Below the pieces are notes generated by a model. That model saw nothing but the letters and a program-made list of their open reading frames with translations. It had not been told where the DNA came from and searched no databases. A DNA stretch of 64,000 nt from Kaistella antarctica (GTDB lineage Bacteria; Bacteroidota; Bacteroidia; Flavobacteriales; Weeksellaceae). The DNA is taken from positions 1-64,000 of the forward strand of contig NZ_FOIX01000004.1 of the NCBI RefSeq assembly GCF_900109615.1, given 5' to 3'. The position numbers and the translations under genes were made by a program. Of this stretch, positions 62,207 to 64,000 are shown one piece after another (the stretch's first letter is position 1; each line of letters opens with the position of its first letter).

Positions 62207-63058
62207 ATGAGTAAATCTACTGAAGAGCTGAAATCTCTTACCACACAGATTAGAAGAGACATTTTAAGAATGGTTCACGCCGTAAATTCTGGCCACCCCG
62301 GCGGAAGTTTGGGCTGTACCGAATACTTCACCGCACTATACGGGAAAGTGATGAACTACAAATTTCCTTTCACCATGGAAGGAAAAAACGAAGATCTTTT
62401 CTTCCTTTCCAACGGACACATTTCCCCCGTGTTCTACTCCACTTTAGCGAGATTCGATTTTTTCCCAGTTGCAGAATTGGCAACCTTTAGAAAATTAGGA
62501 AGCAGATTGCAAGGTCACCCAACCACGCATGACGATCTACCCGGAATCAGAGTCGCTTCTGGTTCTCTAGGACAAGGTTTATCCGTGGCGATTGGCGCCG
62601 CTTTAGGGAAGAAATTAGACGGTGATGACAGTATCATCTACACTTTACAAGGTGATGGCGAACTGCAGGAAGGTCAAAACTGGGAAGCATTTATGTACGC
62701 TGCTGCTAAAAAAGTAGACAATATAATTGCAACTATTGATTACAACGGTCGTCAGATCGATGGCGACACCGATGATGTTTTAGATCTTGGAGATTTACAC
62801 GCAAAAATGGAAGCTTTCGGTTGGACTGTTTTGAACGAGAAAAACGGAAACGATTTAGAAGCCGTCATTGCAATTCTTGAAAGAGCAAAATCGGAGACTG
62901 GCAAAGGAAAACCCGTGTGTATTCTATTGCATACCGAAATGGGTTATGGTGTTGATTTTATGACAGGAACGCACGCGTGGCACGGAAAAGCGCCTAGCGA
63001 TGAGCAGCTGGATACGGCTTTCAAACAATTGTATTTAGAAGCTCCGGCTGATTATTAA
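62207..63058 (+). CDS. Transketolase, N-terminal (thiamine diphosphate) subunit
   Basis: 283 residues from ATG 62207. This is the N-terminal half of transketolase as a separate subunit. ThDP-binding signature GDGELQEGQNWEAFMYAAAK (GDG...N) and early catalytic His residues in VNSGHPGGSLGCTEYF and NGHISPVF are visible. It works with the C-terminal subunit encoded downstream in the non-oxidative pentose phosphate pathway. A dispersed repeat (63087-63184) lies between the two subunit genes. Confidence 0.9.
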   Translation: MSKSTEELKSLTTQIRRDILRMVHAVNSGHPGGSLGCTEYFTALYGKVMNYKFPFTMEGKNEDLFFLSNGHISPVFYSTLARFDFFPVAELATFRKLGSRLQGHPTTHDDLPGIRVASGSLGQGLSVAIGAALGKKLDGDDSIIYTLQGDGELQEGQNWEAFMYAAAKKVDNIIATIDYNGRQIDGDTDDVLDLGDLHAKMEAFGWTVLNEKNGNDLEAVIAILERAKSETGKGKPVCILLHTEMGYGVDFMTGTHAWHGKAPSDEQLDTAFKQLYLEAPADY

Positions 63059-63086
63059 AAATGCATTGCGAGGAACGTGGCAATCA

Positions 63087-63184
63087 GGGCAGACATTTCC
63101 GCCTTCCACTCCCGCTTTTTTTATTGCTGGCTTCGACAGGCTCAGCCACCAAGAAAAAAGAGCTCCGTTCAAGTCGGGCTGCAG
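63087..63184 (+). repeat. Dispersed hairpin repeat family F2, copy D
   Basis: GGGCAGACATTTCC, GCCTTCCACTCCCGC, T-stem, a variable centre that contains a nested hairpin GGCT-TCGACA-GGCTCAGCC, AAAAAAGAGCTCCGTTCAAG and TCGGGCTGCAG. It sits between the two transketolase subunit genes. Just left, CATTGCGAGGAACG is another common flavobacterial short repeat. Confidence 0.72.
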
Positions 63185-63322
63185 ATTATTTATAATTAGA
63201 AAATTCGTTATTAATTCCGAGAGATTCGGAAAATTTAAAATTTATAATTTAGAATTCAAAATTTAAACGTCGTCATGAAACCAGAGGTTCCATGAGTCCA
63301 TAAAAAAAAATGTAAACTCCTC

Positions 63323-64000
63323 ATGAAATATACATACACAGAACAAAAAGATACAAGAAGCGGATTCGGCGCTGGATTAGCAGAATTGGCAGATACCAAC
63401 CCCAATGTCGTCGCACTTTGTGCAGACCTTATCGGATCTTTGAAAATGGAGAAATTCATTGAAAAAGCACCGGAACGTTTTTTCCAGATCGGAATCGCAG
63501 AAGCCAATATGATGGGAATAGCAGCCGGATTGACCATCAACGGAAAGATTCCTTTCACTGGAACGTTCGCTAACTTTTCCACCGGAAGAGTCTACGATCA
63601 GATCCGTCAGTCAATTGCTTACTCCAACAAAAATGTAAAAATTTGTGCTTCTCACGCCGGTTTAACTTTGGGTGAAGATGGCGCCACGCATCAAATTTTA
63701 GAAGACATCGGCATGATGAAAATGCTTCCTGGAATGACCGTGATCAACACTTGCGATTACAACCAAACCAAAGCAGCAACACTTGCCATCGCAGATTTCC
63801 AAGGGCCAGTTTATTTAAGATTCGGAAGACCAGTTGTTCCAGTTTTCATTCCAGAAGATATGCCGTTTGAGATCGGAAAGGGAATTCTTTTGAAAGAAGG
63901 AGCTGACGTAACCATCGTAGCTACCGGACATTTAGTTTGGGAATCTCTTTTGGCTGCAGATACATTAGAAAAGGAAGGAATTTCTTGTGAAGTCATCAAC
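63323..64000 (+). CDS. Transketolase, C-terminal subunit (cut by window end)
   Basis: 226 residues visible from ATG 63323, open to the right edge. Pyrimidine-binding domain of transketolase: [20 protein letters not shown], catalytic Glu in [58 protein letters not shown] and [12 protein letters not shown]. It pairs with the N-terminal subunit to make one active site per dimer interface. The first part of the trailing third domain ([20 protein letters not shown]) is included. Confidence 0.92.
   Translation, partial: MKYTYTEQKDTRSGFGAGLAELADTNPNVVALCADLIGSLKMEKFIEKAPERFFQIGIAEANMMGIAAGLTINGKIPFTGTFANFSTGRVYDQIRQSIAYSNKNVKICASHAGLTLGEDGATHQILEDIGMMKMLPGMTVINTCDYNQTKAATLAIADFQGPVYLRFGRPVVPVFIPEDMPFEIGKGILLKEGADVTIVATGHLVWESLLAADTLEKEGISCEVIN

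Noticed and set aside
1-64000. tRNA, rRNA, IS elements
   Set aside because: Scanning by eye found no cloverleaf with GGTTCGAAYCC-like T-arm, no rRNA stretch and no transposase.

Overview
The window looks like a chromosomal segment of a flavobacterium, most likely of the Chryseobacterium/Kaistella group (Weeksellaceae). The reasons are the low-GC sequence, the TAnnTTTG type -7 promoter boxes without Shine-Dalgarno sites, two secreted proteins with type IX secretion (T9SS) C-terminal sorting domains, family-typical proteins such as DUF4142, KTSC and AsnB, and dense intergenic hairpin repeats. No tRNA, rRNA, transposase or CRISPR array was recognised.

Layout. 0.2-5.6 kb: a compact plus-strand operon for a contractile injection system (Pvc16/DUF4255, sheath, tube, VgrG-like spike, PAAR tip, and a protein holding only the tape-measure C-terminal domain). 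5.7-14.9 kb: housekeeping and membrane genes (methyltransferase, acyltransferase, EEP-family phosphatase, Gfo/Idh oxidoreductase, a VWA plus AAA+ pair, an ankyrin lipoprotein with a premature stop, an HPF-like ribosome factor). 15-20.2 kb: an AT-rich accessory stretch with a PD-(D/E)XK-like protein, a zinc-ribbon protein, an HTH regulator next to a twelve-copy 22-bp tandem array, an uncharacterised gene pair and a J-KTSC protein. 20.5-28.2 kb: a T9SS cargo protein, a fatty acid hydroxylase-family enzyme, an MscS channel and a Mn/Zn/Fe ABC transporter operon. 28.3-37.6 kb: YeeE/YedE sulfur-type transporters, TyrRS, a desaturase, a folate/pterin cluster, a ferredoxin-reductase-like enzyme, a cupredoxin-DUF4142 operon and asparagine synthetase. 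37.8-54.7 kb: a large T9SS protein, a GMC oxidoreductase, a frameshifted membrane gene, an RsmB-like methyltransferase, two drug MFS pumps, pirin, catalase and a sodium/solute symporter. 54.8-64 kb: a HicAB toxin-antitoxin pair, a secreted-protein operon with a TPR/AraC-type regulator, and a split transketolase whose second subunit runs off the right edge.

Most notable signals: (1) the 22-bp tandem array at 17397-17660, built from two alternating subtypes, beside an HTH gene; (2) two matching 24-bp palindromes, each about 321 bp upstream of a minus-strand start, flanking the TPR/AraC regulator; (3) the reduced injection-system operon; (4) one premature stop and one frameshift in otherwise intact genes; (5) a four-copy dispersed hairpin repeat with conserved arms and variable centres. 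Several long reading frames begin with TTG or inside promoters or repeats; the starts given here were moved to internal ATGs for those reasons. All product names come from recognising motifs by eye; no database search was run.
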